Origin: Pseudorhodobacter antarcticus
Lineage (GTDB): Bacteria; Pseudomonadota; Alphaproteobacteria; Rhodobacterales; Rhodobacteraceae
Reading direction: 5' to 3'
DNA: 64,000 nt
Assembly (NCBI RefSeq): GCF_900110135.1
Contig: NZ_FOCO01000015.1
Coordinates: forward strand, 1-64,000
Shown: positions 29,983-38,943 of the stretch, in pieces
Layout of the letters: the number at the start of each line of letters is the position of its first letter
Numbering within the stretch: position 1 is the first letter of the stretch
Program-made: the position numbers and the translations under genes
The notes under the pieces: model-generated
Told to the model about the DNA's origin: nothing
Seen by the model: the letters and a program-made list of their open reading frames with translations, nothing else
Databases searched by the model: none

Positions 29983-31389
29983 TCACAGCCGATACGCCTG
30001 TTTTGCCAGGCCATAAGCAAGGTCATGCGCGACCTCATTTGCCTCATCCGCGTCCAGCCGCCCTGTGGCGACCAACGTGGCAAGGAATGCACAATCCACC
30101 CGGCGGGCCACATCATGGCGCGCGGGAATGGAACAAAACGCGCGTGTGTCGTCGTTGAAACCCACGGTGTTGTAAAATCCGGCGGTTTCCGTCGCGGTTT
30201 CGCGAAAGCGGCGCATCCCTTCGGCGCTGTCATGGAACCACCAGGGCGGCCCCAATTTCAGCGCGGGGTATACACCCGCCAGTGGCGCGAGTTCGCGCGC
30301 GATGCTGGTTTCATCCAGCGTGAACACGATAATTGTCACATCGCTGCGCCCGCCAACCGCGTTCAACAATGGGTGCAGCGCGCGGACGTAATCGGTGCGG
30401 GTGGGAATATCGAACCCTTTGTCACGGCCAAAGCGGGCGAATACATCGCGGGAATGGTTGCGCCAACTGCCGGGATGGATTTGCAAAACCAACCCGTCAT
30501 CAATGCTCATCCGGGCCATTTCGGTCAGCATTTGGCCGCGAAACATATCCGCCTCATCGCCCGTGCATTTGCCTTGCAGCGCGCGTTCAAACAGACGCGC
30601 CGCCACGTCTTGGGGCAAATCCTCGGTCCGGGCGGTGGGGTGGCCGTGGTCGCTTGACGTGGCGCCATAGGTTTTGAAAAACGCGCGGCGGGTGCGGTGG
30701 GCCGCCAAATACCCGGCCCAAGTGGTCGTATCCTGCCCGGTCAGCGCGCCCAACTGCACCACATTATCCGCGAACCCGTCAAATTCCGGGTCCACCACCG
30801 CATCAGGGCGGTAGGCGGTAATCACCTTGCCGCCCCAACCGCTGTCCTTAATCATCTGATGCCAGCGCAGATCGTCCAAGGCACTTTCGGTGGTTGAAAT
30901 CACTTCAATATTGAACCGTTCAAACAGCGCGCGGGGGCGATAATCTGGACGGGTCAGGCACTCTGCAATCTGGTCATAAACCGCGTTGGCGCTGGTGGCA
31001 TTCAAGCGCTGCGTCACGCCAAACACCTCTTGCAGCGCATGGTTGACCCACAGCCACGATGGCGTGCCACGAAACAAATGGAAATTGGCGGCAAACAGCC
31101 CCCAAATTTTGCGCGCATCGCCTTCGACCGGGCCACCATCGGCGCGCGGCACGCCCAAATCCGCCAGCGGGATGCCTTGGGAATGGAGCATGCGAAAGAC
31201 ATAGTGATCGGGCGTCACAAACAGCGCTGCGGGGTCCGCAAAAGCGGCGTTTTCAGCAAACCAGCGCGGGTCCGTGTGGCCATGCGGGCTGATGATGGGC
31301 AAATCGCGCACGGTGTCATACAGCCCCCGCGCCCTATCCCGCAGTGCGGGTTCAACAGAAAACAGCCGATTTTCGTCCAACAACGCCAT
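29983..31389 (-). CDS. uxaC: Glucuronate (uronate) isomerase
   Basis: Amidohydrolase-superfamily isomerase of 468 residues converting glucuronate to fructuronate and galacturonate to tagaturonate. [15 protein letters not shown] (about 33-47) includes the metal-site His pair. [24 protein letters not shown] and the [19 protein letters not shown] region are characteristic. The ATG at 31389 is preceded by AAGGTG; a GTG at 31395 is an alternative. It is the first gene of the seven-gene hexuronate operon. Confidence 0.93.
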   Translation of the reverse strand: MALLDENRLFSVEPALRDRARGLYDTVRDLPIISPHGHTDPRWFAENAAFADPAALFVTPDHYVFRMLHSQGIPLADLGVPRADGGPVEGDARKIWGLFAANFHLFRGTPSWLWVNHALQEVFGVTQRLNATSANAVYDQIAECLTRPDYRPRALFERFNIEVISTTESALDDLRWHQMIKDSGWGGKVITAYRPDAVVDPEFDGFADNVVQLGALTGQDTTTWAGYLAAHRTRRAFFKTYGATSSDHGHPTARTEDLPQDVAARLFERALQGKCTGDEADMFRGQMLTEMARMSIDDGLVLQIHPGSWRNHSRDVFARFGRDKGFDIPTRTDYVRALHPLLNAVGGRSDVTIIVFTLDETSIARELAPLAGVYPALKLGPPWWFHDSAEGMRRFRETATETAGFYNTVGFNDDTRAFCSIPARHDVARRVDCAFLATLVATGRLDADEANEVAHDLAYGLAKQAYRL

Positions 31390-31418
31390 CCGCACCGCAC
31401 CTTTCGACTCATCCCCTT

Positions 31419-31434
31419 AACTAATAACCTAGTT
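31419..31434. promoter_or_regulatory. Operator-like inverted repeat 1, uxaC/gntR intergenic region
   Basis: AACTA-ATAACC-TAGTT, five-base perfect arms around a six-base spacer, about 30 bases upstream of uxaC. It matches the second repeat at 31453 in 13 of 16 positions. It is probably a binding site of the divergent GntR-family regulator. Confidence 0.6.
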
Positions 31435-31452
31435 TTTCACAAAAGCCGCGTC

Positions 31453-31468
31453 AACTGATATCCCAGTT
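31453..31468. promoter_or_regulatory. Operator-like inverted repeat 2, uxaC/gntR intergenic region
   Basis: AACTG-ATATCC-CAGTT; the arms extend by one pair (C...G) at 31452 and 31469. It starts 34 bases after repeat 1, about three helical turns, and lies about 50 bases upstream of the gntR start. Confidence 0.6.
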
Positions 31469-31517
31469 GGCAAATCACAATTTCCCCCTATGATGGGCAC
31501 AATCAGGGAGGGGCGTG

Positions 31518-32270
31518 ATGGGCAATACACATATTTTGATGATGGGTGATGCCCCCAATCAAGCAGCCCCAAAGCCGCTGCCAAAGCTGGCACGCGCCAC
31601 ACAACCATCCGTCGCCGACCAAGTGTTCGACTTGCTGCAGCACCGCATCCTGACGCTGGACCTGCCCCCCGGCACCAAACTGTCCGAAGGGGAGGTGGCG
31701 GGCCAAATGGGCGTATCCCGCCAACCCGTGCGCGAGGCGTTCAAACGTCTGGCCGCCCAAGGGTTTTTGCTTATTCGCCCCCAGCGCAGCACAACCGTTA
31801 GCCTGATATCCGAAGCGGCGGTTCTGCGCGCCCGGTTCATTCGCACCGCCCTAGAAACCCACACGTTTCGCCTTGCCTGCACTACGCTAACCTCTGCCGA
31901 TATCGCAGCCCTGCGCGCTTTGATTGATGCGCAGAAAACGGCGATCACCGCACAGGACCGCGCGCTGTTTCATGCCTTGGACGATCAGTTCCACCGCGAG
32001 GTGTGCATCCGTTCCGGCGTAGGATACGCGTGGGATTTGATCCATGATAGCAAGGCGCATATGGACCGGATTCGCATGCTGTCGCTGAACAGCCAATCGC
32101 AACAACACGCGTTGCGCGAACATATCGCAATTCTGGATGCGATTGAACAAGGCAACCCGGACGCCGCTGCAAGGGCCATGGACAGTCACCTGTCGCGCAT
32201 CACCACCCTGATCGCCGAGGTGAAGGCCGTTAATCACGGCTGGTTCACCGATGCTGCCGATTTGGGTTAA
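31518..32270 (+). CDS. GntR-family (FadR/FCD) regulator of the hexuronate operon
   Basis: 250-residue repressor-type protein. An N-terminal winged helix (about residues 30-95) shows LPPGTKLSEGEVAGQMGVSRQPVREAFKRLAAQGF. A C-terminal FCD domain has metal-site His residues (DDQFHREV, REHIAILDA, MDSHL). The start is preceded by GGGAGGGG. It is divergent from uxaC, so it probably controls that operon and itself in response to a uronate intermediate, as UxuR/ExuR do in enterobacteria. Its stop shares TTAA with the convergent small membrane protein gene. Confidence 0.88.
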   Translation: MGNTHILMMGDAPNQAAPKPLPKLARATQPSVADQVFDLLQHRILTLDLPPGTKLSEGEVAGQMGVSRQPVREAFKRLAAQGFLLIRPQRSTTVSLISEAAVLRARFIRTALETHTFRLACTTLTSADIAALRALIDAQKTAITAQDRALFHALDDQFHREVCIRSGVGYAWDLIHDSKAHMDRIRMLSLNSQSQQHALREHIAILDAIEQGNPDAAARAMDSHLSRITTLIAEVKAVNHGWFTDAADLG

Positions 32271-32482
32271 GGCTTGTCCTTGCGTACATATTTGGCAGGG
32301 TCAAACGCGATGAAAAATTCGTAACCACAGCCCGCCGCAAGGCAGGCCGCCAGAACCGCCCAGCCAGTGCCGCCCGTGGCCAATTCCAACGCCGCCCACA
32401 GCGCCAAAAACCCAACCAACACCACCCGCCGCCATATCGGCAGAAAAAACGGATGGTACAACCCCAATAGTTTGCCAATCAT
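32267..32482 (-). CDS. Small two-helix membrane protein, function unknown
   Basis: 71 residues with two hydrophobic stretches (about 17-35 and 38-58) and a C-terminal basic tail, YVRKDKP. I do not recognise a named family. It looks real because it has clean membrane-protein composition, ends in a four-base stop overlap with the GntR gene and sits 34 bases downstream of the LysR gene in the same direction, so the two may be cotranscribed. Confidence 0.6.
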   Translation of the reverse strand: MIGKLLGLYHPFFLPIWRRVVLVGFLALWAALELATGGTGWAVLAACLAAGCGYEFFIAFDPAKYVRKDKP

Positions 32483-32516
32483 CGCACACGCCCCCTATCG
32501 CCCAAACCCACAGCCT

Positions 32517-33416
32517 TCATCCCACAGCCCCTGAACGGTCATGTGCGGCCCGTTCCAGCAATGACAACAACAACGGGTTTGGAAACTGCCGTTTCACCGT
32601 CACCGCATGGAAACTTTCCGTCACACCAATATCATGCCGCGCCTCTTGCAGCATCCCCGACGACAGCTCATTTTTCACCACGATCGGCGGCAACACGGCC
32701 AAACCGATGTCTTCGCGCGCCAGCAAACGCATCATCGCCATGTCATCCACCTCGGCGGCCAGCACTGGTTCCACCCCCAGCCGCGCGCACAGCGTGTCAA
32801 ACCCCGCCCGCACCGGGCTGTCGGTGGTGGGCACAATGACCGGGTGGCGGCGCAACAAATCGGGCAGGCTGTCATCGCCCGCCAACCGCGCGGGCGTGCC
32901 AATAATGCTGACACTTTGTTCCGACAGTCTGTGCGCAATAAAACTGGACATCGCATCGGGCGCAGGTACCCGGTTGGTCAACACCACGTCCAAGCCCAAG
33001 GTTTCCAACCCCTGCAACAACTCGACCGAGGTACCGGACCGCAGCACCAGTTCCACATCCTTGGCCCCCAGCAAGGGCCGCAAAAATTCGATCTGAAAGT
33101 TGCGCGACAGCGTGGCCAGTGCGCCCATCCGCAGCACATGACGCAAGTCACCCGACCGCGACAGCGTCGCCAGTAAATCCTGGCCCGCCTCAAAAATCGT
33201 ATCCGCATAATCCAGCGCGATGCGCCCGGCTTCGGTCAAATGCAACTGGCGGCCGCGCCGTTCAAACAGCGGGTGGCCCAACCTATCCTCCAGCTTGCGG
33301 ATTTGCACCGACACCGCCGATTGCGACAAGTTCAACTTGGCCGCCGTGCGCGTCAGGTTGCCGTCATGCGCAACCTGCCAGAAATACCGCAAATGGTTGT
33401 AATTTATTTCTATCAT
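32517..33416 (-). CDS. LysR-family regulator, divergent from the DAB carbon-uptake genes
   Basis: 299-residue LysR-type regulator. The winged helix is at about 5-64 (NLTRTAAKLNLSQSAVS, then FERRGRQLHLTEAG), followed by a periplasmic-binding-type effector domain. The start resembles NhaR-type LysR proteins (MIEINYNHLRYFWQVA). It is divergent from dabB with 93 bases between, the classic LysR layout, so dabBA is its likely target. The effector is unknown. Confidence 0.87.
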   Translation of the reverse strand: MIEINYNHLRYFWQVAHDGNLTRTAAKLNLSQSAVSVQIRKLEDRLGHPLFERRGRQLHLTEAGRIALDYADTIFEAGQDLLATLSRSGDLRHVLRMGALATLSRNFQIEFLRPLLGAKDVELVLRSGTSVELLQGLETLGLDVVLTNRVPAPDAMSSFIAHRLSEQSVSIIGTPARLAGDDSLPDLLRRHPVIVPTTDSPVRAGFDTLCARLGVEPVLAAEVDDMAMMRLLAREDIGLAVLPPIVVKNELSSGMLQEARHDIGVTESFHAVTVKRQFPNPLLLSLLERAAHDRSGAVG

Positions 33417-33427
33417 TCGTTCTGTTT

Positions 33428-33439
33428 AAGCGAACGCTT
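33428..33439. promoter_or_regulatory. Palindrome in the lysR/dabB divergent promoter
   Basis: AAGCG-AA-CGCTT lies 12 bases from the LysR start and about 70 bases before dabB, in an otherwise AT-rich stretch (TTTATTGTGATCAATG follows). It is a candidate LysR recognition site. Confidence 0.4.
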
Positions 33440-33509
33440 TATTGTGATCAATGAATTTTATTTATGCAACCCGCACCGCTATCCCCTATCCAAATTGATG
33501 GAGGATTTT

Positions 33510-35066
33510 ATGCTTGCCCACGCCCTGCCACTTCTGGCCCCGCTTATCTTACTGGGGGCCGCCCTGTTCTTGCACTTGACCAATCCAACCCGCCAAAAAG
33601 GTGCCGCGCTTGCCGAAGGGGCTGCTTTTGCAGCTTTGGTCGTGGCCGTGCTGTCATTGGGCCTGTTAGTTTTGCGCGGGGCGGGCGATGGGTTCGTCAC
33701 CCGGCTGGACGCGATCAGCATCACCATGCTGCTTTTGGTGGCGTTTATCGGTTGGGTCGTCGTGCGGTATTCCCGCACCTATCTGGACGGTGAGGCGCGG
33801 CAGGGCACCTTCACCATCTGGCTTTTGGGGGTGTTGGCATCCGTGCTTTTGCTGGTTCAAGCGGGCAATCTGGTGGTGCTGATCGGCGCTTGGGTCGCGA
33901 CCAGCCTGTGCTTGCACAAACTGCTGCTGTTTTATCCTGAACGTGTCGCCGCCAGGCGGGCTGCACGCAAAAAATTCGTGACCGCGCGTTTGGGCGATGC
34001 GGCCTTGGTCCTTGCGACACTTTTGCTGGTGATGGCTTATGGCTCCACCCAAATTTCCACCATCCTCGCCGCCGCTAAACTGGGCGAAGGTGGCATGGCA
34101 GCCGTGGGTGCCGCCGCCCTCCTTGCCCTCGCCGCTGTCCTAAAATCGGCGCAATTTCCCAGCCACGGCTGGCTGACTGAGGTGATGGAGGCACCGACCC
34201 CCGTCTCCGCCTTGCTGCACGCAGGTGTGGTCAACGGTGGCGGGTTCTTGCTCATCCGCTTTGCCGATGTGATGCTGCTGTCACCCTTGGTGTTGGCAGG
34301 TTTGGTGCTGATCGGCGGATTCACCGCGCTGTTTGGCGGGTTGGTGATGCTGACCCAGCCCACCGTCAAATCCTCGCTCGCATGGTCCACCGTGGCGCAA
34401 ATGGGCTTTATGATCTTTCAATGCGGGCTTGCGCTGTTCCCCCTCGCGCTTTTGCACATCGTCGCCCATTCGCTGTACAAAGCGCACGCCTTTCTGTCGG
34501 CTGGTGGTGCTGTGGAACGGGTCACGGCCATTTCGCGCCCCGGCCCAGTTGCGGTGCCAAACCTTGCTGCTGTCACCCGCGCCTTTGCGCTGGCCATCGC
34601 GATTTATGGCGGGGTGCTGATCGCCTCGGGCCTTATCTTCGGCTTTGCCGATAAATCCCCGCAAGGCATCGCGCTTGGCACCATCCTGATCTTTGGGGTC
34701 GCCTATCTTTTGGCCCAAGGGCTGGCAGATGCCGCCCCCCGCGCCCTGACCTTGCGCACCGCCCAACTGTCCCTGATCGCGGCGGTCAGCTATGTCGCCT
34801 TGCAACGGCTGGCCGAGGCGGCAACGGCGGGCACCCTGCCCCCCACCCCCACCGCGGGCCCCTTGGAATGGGCGCTGATCCTGCTCGCCCTTCTCAGCTT
34901 TGGCCTTGTGGCCTTGGCCCAGGCCACCTTACCTTTGTGGTCGCACCACCCCGCCGCCCAAGGGTTGCGCATCCACCTGTCCAACGGGCTTTACATCAAC
35001 GCGATTGAGGACCGTTTGCTGCACGGCTGGTCCCTGAAATTCTATGCCAAAGGAGCGTCAAAATGA
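33510..35066 (+). CDS. dabB: DabB, membrane subunit of the DAB inorganic-carbon uptake complex
   Basis: 518-residue polytopic protein of the NuoL/MrpA proton-translocating family. The antiporter core is visible in [39 protein letters not shown] (about residues 210-250), which contains the key Lys and His positions, and in [11 protein letters not shown]. It occurs here without other complex I genes and overlaps dabA by four bases. It therefore belongs to the DAB group, in which ion flow through DabB drives CO2 hydration by DabA. The ATG at 33510 is preceded by GGAGG; another ATG at 33498 is less well placed. Confidence 0.9.
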   Translation: MLAHALPLLAPLILLGAALFLHLTNPTRQKGAALAEGAAFAALVVAVLSLGLLVLRGAGDGFVTRLDAISITMLLLVAFIGWVVVRYSRTYLDGEARQGTFTIWLLGVLASVLLLVQAGNLVVLIGAWVATSLCLHKLLLFYPERVAARRAARKKFVTARLGDAALVLATLLLVMAYGSTQISTILAAAKLGEGGMAAVGAAALLALAAVLKSAQFPSHGWLTEVMEAPTPVSALLHAGVVNGGGFLLIRFADVMLLSPLVLAGLVLIGGFTALFGGLVMLTQPTVKSSLAWSTVAQMGFMIFQCGLALFPLALLHIVAHSLYKAHAFLSAGGAVERVTAISRPGPVAVPNLAAVTRAFALAIAIYGGVLIASGLIFGFADKSPQGIALGTILIFGVAYLLAQGLADAAPRALTLRTAQLSLIAAVSYVALQRLAEAATAGTLPPTPTAGPLEWALILLALLSFGLVALAQATLPLWSHHPAAQGLRIHLSNGLYINAIEDRLLHGWSLKFYAKGASK

Positions 35067-37450
35067 AGGCCGACACCCACGCAGGTTTCACCGGAACCCA
35101 TCTGGAACTGATCGCCGCATCGGAAAACGCCAGCCGCGCCATTCCGCCTTTGTGGCCCCTCGCCTCCTCGGTCGCGGTCAACCCGTTCTTGGGGCAAGCC
35201 GGGCACACATTGGCGCAAACATCCGCCCTTTTGGGCCGGGTCGCGGGCGTGGCCGTCACCATGCCGCGCAAATGGTATGCGGATAAACTGGCGGCAGGCA
35301 CCATCACCGACGTTGACCTGTTGGACGCAATCGCGGTCACAGGTTGCCCGTTGAACCCTGTCGCCCTGCGCGCAGCGGCCCTCGCCCCCGACACCACCCC
35401 CACCGCTTTGCCCACGGTCGCAGACCTCGCCGCAACCGCGTCGGGCACCGATTGGCCCGCGCTGATTGACGACCGTATCGGCGCTTGGGCCGCAGGGTTT
35501 TTCGACAAAGGTCAAGCCTTGTGGCAGGCCACCCCCGGCCACGGCGCATTTGACAGCTGGCGCTTGTTCGCCACCCGCGATCTGACCGCCGAAATCAACG
35601 GTCTGCCCGGTTTTGCAGGCTTTGTCGCCAGCACCGCCGAAAAACCCCGAATCGCCCTTGCCATGGCTTGCGACACGCTGGGCCTTGGCACGGATGCCGC
35701 CCCCACCTATTTCCACCAGCTTTTGTTGGGTCTTGGCGGCTGGTCGCAGGTCGCACGCCAACATCTGTGGCAGGCCGAACTGGCAGGCAAACGGGATGAA
35801 ATGACCAGCGATATGCTCGCCATCCGCATCATTTGGGAACAAGCGCTGTTTGCCCGCTACAAAGACCAGATCAGCGCTGATTGGGCGACAATCCGCGCCC
35901 AGCACGCGGCCCCCATCACCCCATCCGCCGATGATCTGGCAATGGCAACCTTGCAGGAGGCCGCCGACCGCGCAGGCCAGCGCAGCCTTGCGCAAACCCT
36001 GTCCGGCCCCGCAGCCGTCAAACCGCAAACCCGCCCCAGCCTGCAAGCAGCGTTCTGCATCGACGTGCGCAGCGAGGTGTTTCGCCGCGCGCTTGAAACG
36101 CTGGACCCCACCATCCAAACCTTGGGCTTTGCGGGGTTTTTCGGCCTTACCGCCGCGCACAACGGCTTTGCCTCTGATATCGCTGAACAGCGCCTGCCCG
36201 TGCTCTTGACCGCAGGCGTCACCAGCCACGCCACAGCGCCCATGGCCGATGATCAAACCGCCCGATTTGCCGCCCGCGCAGGCCGCGCTTGGGGCCGCTT
36301 CAAACTCGCCGCCGTATCGTCGTTTGCCTTTGTCGAGGCGACAGGCCCGGTTTACGCAGGCAAGCTGGTGCGCGATGCTTTGGGTTACGGGGCCGCCCCC
36401 GCAATGGACACGCACAAACCGCAGTTTGATGACAGCCTCGCCCTGCCCGACCGCATCAATGCTGCCACCAAAATCTTGGGCGCCATGTCGATGACCGACA
36501 ATTTCGCGCCCTTGGTTCTGATGGTCGGTCACGGCGCAAATGTGGTCAACAACCCGCACACCAGCGCGTTACATTGCGGGGCCTGTGGCGGTTATTCGGG
36601 AGAGGTGAACGCGCGCTTGCTCGCGGGCTTGCTGAACGACCCTGCCGTGCGCAAAGGTGTGGCGGAGGCTGGCATCACCATTTCCGCCGACACTGTTTTC
36701 CTTGGCGCATTGCACGACACCACCACCGATGCGGTCACGATTTTCGACACGGACACCGCCCAACCCATCCCCAGCCTGCCCCAAGCACGCGGCTGGCTGG
36801 CGCAAGCGGGCCGTATCGCCCGGACTGAACGCGCGGTGCGCCTGCCCCGCGCCACGAATGAGGGGCAAGTGACCAAGCGCAGCACCGATTGGGCCGAAAC
36901 CCGCCCCGAATGGGCGCTTGCGGGGTGCAAAGCCTTCATCGCCGCCCCGCGCGCCCAAACCCGTGGCAAATCCCTGTCGGGCCAAGCGTTCTTGCATGAT
37001 TATGACTGGACACAGGACAATGGGTTCGGCGTGCTGGAACTGATCCTGACCGCGCCTGTGGTCGTGGCCAGTTGGATCAGCCTGCAATATTACGGTTCGG
37101 TCGTTGCCCCAGATATTTTCGGCGCGGGCAACAAACTGCTGCACAACGTGACAGGCGGGATTGGCGTGGTTGAGGGGAATGGCGGCAAGTTGCGCGCGGG
37201 CCTGCCGTGGCAATCGGTGCATGATGGGGTGGGATATGCCCATGACCCGTTGCGCCTGTCGGTTTGCATCGCGGCCCCGCAGGCGGCGGTCGCCGACATT
37301 CTGGCCCGCCATGACGGCGTGCGCGCGTTGTTTGACAATCGCTGGCTGCACCTGTTCTTGCTGGATGACGCAGGCCAAATGACCCAACGCTATTGTGGCG
37401 GGTTGGCATGGGAAGATATGCCCGGCACATTGACCAAAGCCGCTGCGTGA
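35063..37450 (+). CDS. dabA: DabA (DUF2309), zinc carbonic-anhydrase-like subunit of the DAB complex
   Basis: 795-residue cytoplasmic-face protein that converts CO2 to bicarbonate in one direction when coupled to DabB. Predicted zinc-site residues are present: C332 and D334 (AFCIDVRSE), H490 ([11 protein letters not shown]) and C505 ([10 protein letters not shown]), matching the Cys-Asp/His-Cys arrangement of characterised DabA. Overlap with dabB implies a fixed stoichiometry. Formate dehydrogenase, a CO2 producer, is encoded just downstream. Confidence 0.93.
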   Translation: MKADTHAGFTGTHLELIAASENASRAIPPLWPLASSVAVNPFLGQAGHTLAQTSALLGRVAGVAVTMPRKWYADKLAAGTITDVDLLDAIAVTGCPLNPVALRAAALAPDTTPTALPTVADLAATASGTDWPALIDDRIGAWAAGFFDKGQALWQATPGHGAFDSWRLFATRDLTAEINGLPGFAGFVASTAEKPRIALAMACDTLGLGTDAAPTYFHQLLLGLGGWSQVARQHLWQAELAGKRDEMTSDMLAIRIIWEQALFARYKDQISADWATIRAQHAAPITPSADDLAMATLQEAADRAGQRSLAQTLSGPAAVKPQTRPSLQAAFCIDVRSEVFRRALETLDPTIQTLGFAGFFGLTAAHNGFASDIAEQRLPVLLTAGVTSHATAPMADDQTARFAARAGRAWGRFKLAAVSSFAFVEATGPVYAGKLVRDALGYGAAPAMDTHKPQFDDSLALPDRINAATKILGAMSMTDNFAPLVLMVGHGANVVNNPHTSALHCGACGGYSGEVNARLLAGLLNDPAVRKGVAEAGITISADTVFLGALHDTTTDAVTIFDTDTAQPIPSLPQARGWLAQAGRIARTERAVRLPRATNEGQVTKRSTDWAETRPEWALAGCKAFIAAPRAQTRGKSLSGQAFLHDYDWTQDNGFGVLELILTAPVVVASWISLQYYGSVVAPDIFGAGNKLLHNVTGGIGVVEGNGGKLRAGLPWQSVHDGVGYAHDPLRLSVCIAAPQAAVADILARHDGVRALFDNRWLHLFLLDDAGQMTQRYCGGLAWEDMPGTLTKAAA

Positions 37451-37460
37451 TCCAATATCT

Positions 37461-37485
37461 CGATCAATTCCACACGGATTGATCG
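37461..37485. promoter_or_regulatory. LysR-type operator upstream of the fds regulator
   Basis: Perfect eight-base inverted repeat CGATCAAT-N9-ATTGATCG in the 47-base gap between dabA and the LysR gene, ending 12 bases before the LysR start. The T-N11-A core and arm length fit a LysR autoregulatory site. A related ATCAA/TTGAT repeat precedes fdsG. Confidence 0.6.
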
Positions 37486-37497
37486 GGAACACAAATA

Positions 37498-38406
37498 ATG
37501 ATCGACAAGCTGGAAATGTTCATCGCCGTCGCGCGCGAAGGTCACTTTGGCCGCGCAGCCGAAAGCCTGAACATCTCACAACCCTCCCTCTCCGCCGGCA
37601 TCAAACAGCTGGAGGAACAGCTGGGCGTGCAGCTGGTCTTTCGCGGCTCGCGCTATGGTGGCCTCACGCCTGAGGGGCAATCCGCACTGGTCTGGGCGCA
37701 GCGCATTGTTGGTGACGCCCGGCAGTTTCGCGAAGAAATGCGGGTGAAACGCAACGGGTTGTCGGGCGAATTGCGGCTGGCCACCATCCCCACGGCACTG
37801 ACGTGGGCAGCGCTTCTGTCGGCTGACTTTACCAAGCGCAACCCAAAGGTGCGCTTCACCATTCTGTCGCGAACGTCGCGTGAAATCCTTGCGCTGTTGG
37901 ATCGGTTCGAAATCGACGCGGGCATTTCTTACCTTGATAATGAACCGCTTGGCCGGGTCCACACCGCGCCGCTTTATGATGAAGATTACATGCTGGTCTG
38001 CGCCACAGGCAGCGATTTTGCCAACCGCGCGTCGGTGCCGTGGGCCGATCTGTCGGGCCAAACCCTCGCGCTTCTGACCCCCGACATGCAAAACCGCCGT
38101 ATTATCAGCCAAATCTTTGCGGCCCATAACGTCACCCCCACCACGTGCATCGAATCCAATTCGACCATCGTTTTGGTGGCGAGCGTGGAGGCGGGCCGCT
38201 GCATGACCGTGCTGCCCCGCGACATCGCGCAGTTTTTGGCCAGCGGTCGCAATGTCACTTTGGTCCCCCTAACGGGCGCGCATCCGCGTCACAGCGTGGG
38301 GTTAATCGTGCCGCACCGCGAACCGCGCAGCCCGGTGATTGACGCACTATTGATAGGCGCTGACCGCCTGTTCCAGCAAAGTCGATCAGAAATCCCGATC
38401 ACTTAA
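37498..38406 (+). CDS. LysR-family regulator of the formate dehydrogenase operon
   Basis: 302-residue LysR protein. The winged helix spans about 1-60 (HFGRAAESLNISQPSLSAGIKQLEEQLG) with a standard effector domain after it. It points in the same direction as fdsGBA-fdhD-fdsD, with its stop about 65 bases before fdsG, as in other bacteria where a LysR gene adjoins fds genes. Formate or molybdate responsiveness is plausible but not visible. No ribosome binding site of note is seen. Confidence 0.87.
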   Translation: MIDKLEMFIAVAREGHFGRAAESLNISQPSLSAGIKQLEEQLGVQLVFRGSRYGGLTPEGQSALVWAQRIVGDARQFREEMRVKRNGLSGELRLATIPTALTWAALLSADFTKRNPKVRFTILSRTSREILALLDRFEIDAGISYLDNEPLGRVHTAPLYDEDYMLVCATGSDFANRASVPWADLSGQTLALLTPDMQNRRIISQIFAAHNVTPTTCIESNSTIVLVASVEAGRCMTVLPRDIAQFLASGRNVTLVPLTGAHPRHSVGLIVPHREPRSPVIDALLIGADRLFQQSRSEIPIT

Positions 38407-38409
38407 CGG

Positions 38410-38424
38410 ATCAACCTTATTGAT
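38410..38424. promoter_or_regulatory. Inverted repeat upstream of fdsG
   Basis: ATCAA-CCTTA-TTGAT lies right after the LysR stop and about 50 bases before fdsG. The arms match the inner arms of the repeat at 37461-37485, with a shorter spacer. It may bind the same LysR protein. Confidence 0.45.
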
Positions 38425-38472
38425 TTTTGCACCCCGCCGGGCAATGCACGCGTGAAGCAAAGGAACACCAAT

Positions 38473-38943
38473 ATGCCCGCACCCGCCCCACCTGTTGACG
38501 ACCTGCGCGCCCTGATCGCGCCGTTTTTGCAGCTTGAAGGGCCAATGCTGCCCATCCTGCACGCATTGCAGGCCAAATACGGCTGTATCCCCACGGGCGC
38601 AGATGCCGAAATCGCCACCGCCCTGAACATCACCAAGGCCGAAGTGCACGGCGTCGTCTCCTTTTATCATGATTTTCGCGATACCCCCGCAGGCCGCCAC
38701 ACCCTAAAAATTTGTCGGGCTGAGGCGTGCAAGGCCGTGGGCGGCGATGCCCTCGCCACAGCCACCCTCGCCAAATTGGGCCTTGATTGGCGCGGCACCA
38801 CCGCCAATGGCGCGGTCACCGTTGAACCCGTTTATTGCCTTGGCCTTTGCGCTTGCGGCCCCGCCGTGATCGTCGATAACAAGGTGGTGGGCCGCGTCAC
38901 CCCCGCCCGCATGGACGCCATTTTGCAACAGGTGGGCGCATGA
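38473..38943 (+). CDS. fdsG: NAD-dependent formate dehydrogenase gamma subunit
   Basis: 156-residue NuoE-like [2Fe-2S] protein. The four cluster ligands are C81, C86, C122 and C126 (ICRAEAC, YCLGLCACGP). It passes electrons between the FMN subunit and the catalytic subunit of the soluble Mo-dependent Fds complex. The ATG at 38473 has AAAGGA at good spacing; an upstream GTG at 38452 would add seven residues. It overlaps fdsB by four bases. Confidence 0.92.
   Translation: MPAPAPPVDDLRALIAPFLQLEGPMLPILHALQAKYGCIPTGADAEIATALNITKAEVHGVVSFYHDFRDTPAGRHTLKICRAEACKAVGGDALATATLAKLGLDWRGTTANGAVTVEPVYCLGLCACGPAVIVDNKVVGRVTPARMDAILQQVGA

Noticed and set aside
33510-35066. NuoL of respiratory complex I or an Mrp antiporter subunit
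   Set aside because: No other nuo or mrp genes are near, and the gene is coupled to a DUF2309 (DabA) gene, which defines the DAB system.
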